From NCBI GenBank assembly GCA_026397575.1, contig JAPLUP010000715.1, forward strand, positions 1-6,014: a stretch of 6,014 bases of DNA, read 5' to 3'. Of the stretch, positions 4,969 to 6,014 are shown one piece after another. Position 1 is the stretch's first letter; every line of letters begins with the position of its first letter. Source of the DNA: Candidatus Zixiibacteriota bacterium (GTDB lineage Bacteria > Zixibacteria > MSB-5A5 > CAIYYT01). The notes under the pieces are model-generated. The model did not search any database. It saw only the letters and a program-made list of their open reading frames with translations, and was not told the DNA's origin. The translations under genes and the position numbers were made by a program.

Positions 4969-5195
4969 TCCAGAATCTCCAACTGGGCCCGCTTGCCCTT
5001 CTTGGCTGAGATCGCCATAATGATCGTGCGGATAGCCTTGGCCGTTTGACCGCCTTTACCAATGACCTTGCCCATGTCGCCGGGACCGACCCGCACTTCG
5101 AATACCGTGGTTCGCTCTCCTTCGATTTCCTTGAGCACTACTGCATCAGGATTGTCAACAAGCGCCTTGATGATGGTTTCGACAAATTCCTTCAC
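4965..5195 (-). CDS. khpA: KhpA-type KH-domain RNA-binding protein
   Basis: This 76-residue protein consists of one KH domain. KhpA is a small cytoplasmic RNA-binding protein, known in Gram-positive bacteria to partner with KhpB (EloR/Jag). It commonly lies between rpsP and rimM, exactly as here. The GxxG loop is GKGG at residues 46-49 in [18 protein letters not shown], preceded by the strand [10 protein letters not shown]. The usual ending LEILE is intact. The start is GTG at 5195, with GGAG (5207-5204) 8 nt upstream. The stop TAG (4967-4965) overlaps the proposed rimM start. A 122-nt gap separates it from rpsP. I see no gene there and no convincing promoter, although a TTGACA without a good -10 box occurs on the coding strand. 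Confidence 0.92.
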   Translation of the reverse strand: MKEFVETIIKALVDNPDAVVLKEIEGERTTVFEVRVGPGDMGKVIGKGGQTAKAIRTIIMAISAKKGKRAQLEILE

Positions 5196-5317
5196 AGATT
5201 CTTCTCCCGTTTTTCAGTGTTCATCCCTAAATGCGTGCCTCGAAATCATCTCCAGCCAATTGGAATCGGGTGTCAAGGCCTATGGCCGCTCTACGCGATT
5301 CCCCCACTCACGCTCTG

Positions 5318-5689
5318 CTATTTCGCCGCTTCTTCTTCAGTCACAGAGGCCTTTTTCGCCTTGCGCGATCTCTTCTTGCGCTCCACTATCATGGTCTTGA
5401 TTTCCACGCCGGATGCGTCCTTGCCCTGCTTAAGCAATTCCCACTTCTCATTGATGCCGATTTGTGAAAAGAGCGTATGCACAGTTTCGGAGGGCGTCGC
5501 GCCTTCTTTCAACCAGTGAAACACCTTCTCCTCGTCAATCGAAATCGTCGCCGGCCTGACAATCGGGTTGTAGTGACCGAGCATCTCAACAAAGCGTCCT
5601 TCGCGGGCGCGGCGCGAGTCAATCGCCACAAACCGGTACATCGGGCGCTTTTTGGCTCCCATTCGTCTTAGTCTAATCGTTATCGCCAA
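5318..5689 (-). CDS. rpsP: 30S ribosomal protein S16
   Basis: S16 is a 30S assembly protein that binds 16S rRNA. The start AITIRLRRMGAKKRPMYRFV and the segments DSRRAREGRFVEMLGHYNP (about 24-42) and VFHWLKEGATPSETV (56-70) are canonical. The 123-residue product is longer than the 82-residue E. coli protein. The extra C-terminus is Lys/Arg-rich, then acidic (ERKKRSRKAKK followed by a Glu/Ala tail); such extensions occur in many phyla. The start is TTG at 5689, with GGAGG (5700-5696) at the ideal 6-nt spacing; no ATG would give the conserved AITIRL opening. It lies 45 nt after ffh. Confidence 0.96.
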   Translation of the reverse strand: MAITIRLRRMGAKKRPMYRFVAIDSRRAREGRFVEMLGHYNPIVRPATISIDEEKVFHWLKEGATPSETVHTLFSQIGINEKWELLKQGKDASGVEIKTMIVERKKRSRKAKKASVTEEEAAK

Positions 5690-5734
5690 TGTATTCCTCC
5701 ATAAGAGTGAAGCAAATTGTTATTTGTATTCTTA

Positions 5735-6014
5735 CTAACCGGGAAACAGCCCGGGCATCATCTTCTTGTTAAACTTGCCGCCGCGCATCTGCTTGATCAT
5801 CTTCTGCATCTGCTCGAACTGCCGCAACAGCCGATTGACCTCCTGAACGGAAGTACCGGAACCTGCGGCGATACGCGCGCGTCGTGAACCATTCAGTATC
5901 GTGGGTTTGGAGCGTTCATCGGGGGTCATCGACAGGATAATCGCCTCGACGCGCTTCATGCTCGATTCATCAATTTGTACGTCGCGAATGGCGCTGGAGA
6001 CTCCGGGAATCATC
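5735..6014 (-). CDS. ffh: Signal recognition particle protein Ffh, C-terminal fragment
   Basis: Ffh is the SRP54-type GTPase that binds 4.5S RNA and signal sequences and delivers ribosomes to FtsY at the membrane. Only the last 92 complete codons, part of the M domain, are in the window; the NG GTPase domain lies off the right edge. [14 protein letters not shown] is followed by the RNA-binding helix-turn-helix with the signature [20 protein letters not shown] Met-rich helix ([11 protein letters not shown]) then follows, which is part of the signal-peptide-binding region. The C-terminus [11 protein letters not shown] is typical. The stop is TAG at 5737-5735. It precedes rpsP, as in many bacteria. 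Confidence 0.96.
   Translation of the reverse strand, partial: MIPGVSSAIRDVQIDESSMKRVEAIILSMTPDERSKPTILNGSRRARIAAGSGTSVQEVNRLLRQFEQMQKMIKQMRGGKFNKKMMPGLFPG

Noticed and set aside
5196..5317. Possible internal promoter (TTGACA on the minus strand) between rpsP and khpA.
   Set aside because: No acceptable -10 box lies 16-18 nt downstream.

Overview
The window looks like a chromosomal segment of an uncultured, probably Gram-negative bacterium with roughly half G+C. Its most recognisable part is a conserved translation and protein-targeting gene block on the minus strand. A lineage such as the FCB-type candidate phyla (for example Zixibacteria) is a guess, based on the secreted plus-strand protein and the gene order. 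It is not demonstrated here.

Right half, minus strand (6014 down to about 3207): the end of ffh (SRP GTPase, M domain), rpsP (S16), khpA (KH-domain RNA-binding protein), rimM (30S maturation factor), trmD (tRNA m1G37 methyltransferase) and rplS (L19). The genes are tightly packed. khpA and rimM overlap by 4 nt, rimM and trmD are 8 nt apart, and the trmD stop lies inside the Shine-Dalgarno sequence of rplS. A GC-rich hairpin followed by four Ts (3207-3238) probably ends the transcript. Several genes use weak start codons: TTG for rpsP, GTG for khpA and apparently ATA for rimM.

Middle (2191-3206): a small cysteine-rich minus-strand protein (2838-3077) of unknown function follows the terminator. 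Next to it lies about 570 bp with no supportable gene but several inverted repeats.

Left half: a plus-strand gene (693-2190) encodes a secreted modular protein of about 498 residues. It has a signal peptide, an N-terminal beta-rich domain, degenerate GGxF repeats, a conserved-looking C-terminal domain and a charged helical tail. It is split by one frameshift near 1086-1100. It is preceded by a near-consensus sigma-70 promoter (463-491) and a leader of about 195 nt containing a long-range 10-bp stem. Divergent from it, at the left edge, is the start of a MIO-family ammonia-lyase (histidine ammonia-lyase-like). The intergenic region between the two divergent genes carries two clean inverted repeats.

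No CRISPR array, tRNA, rRNA or transposase gene is visible. The points most worth checking are the missing canonical start of rimM, the frameshifted secreted protein, its structured leader, and the cysteine-rich small protein.
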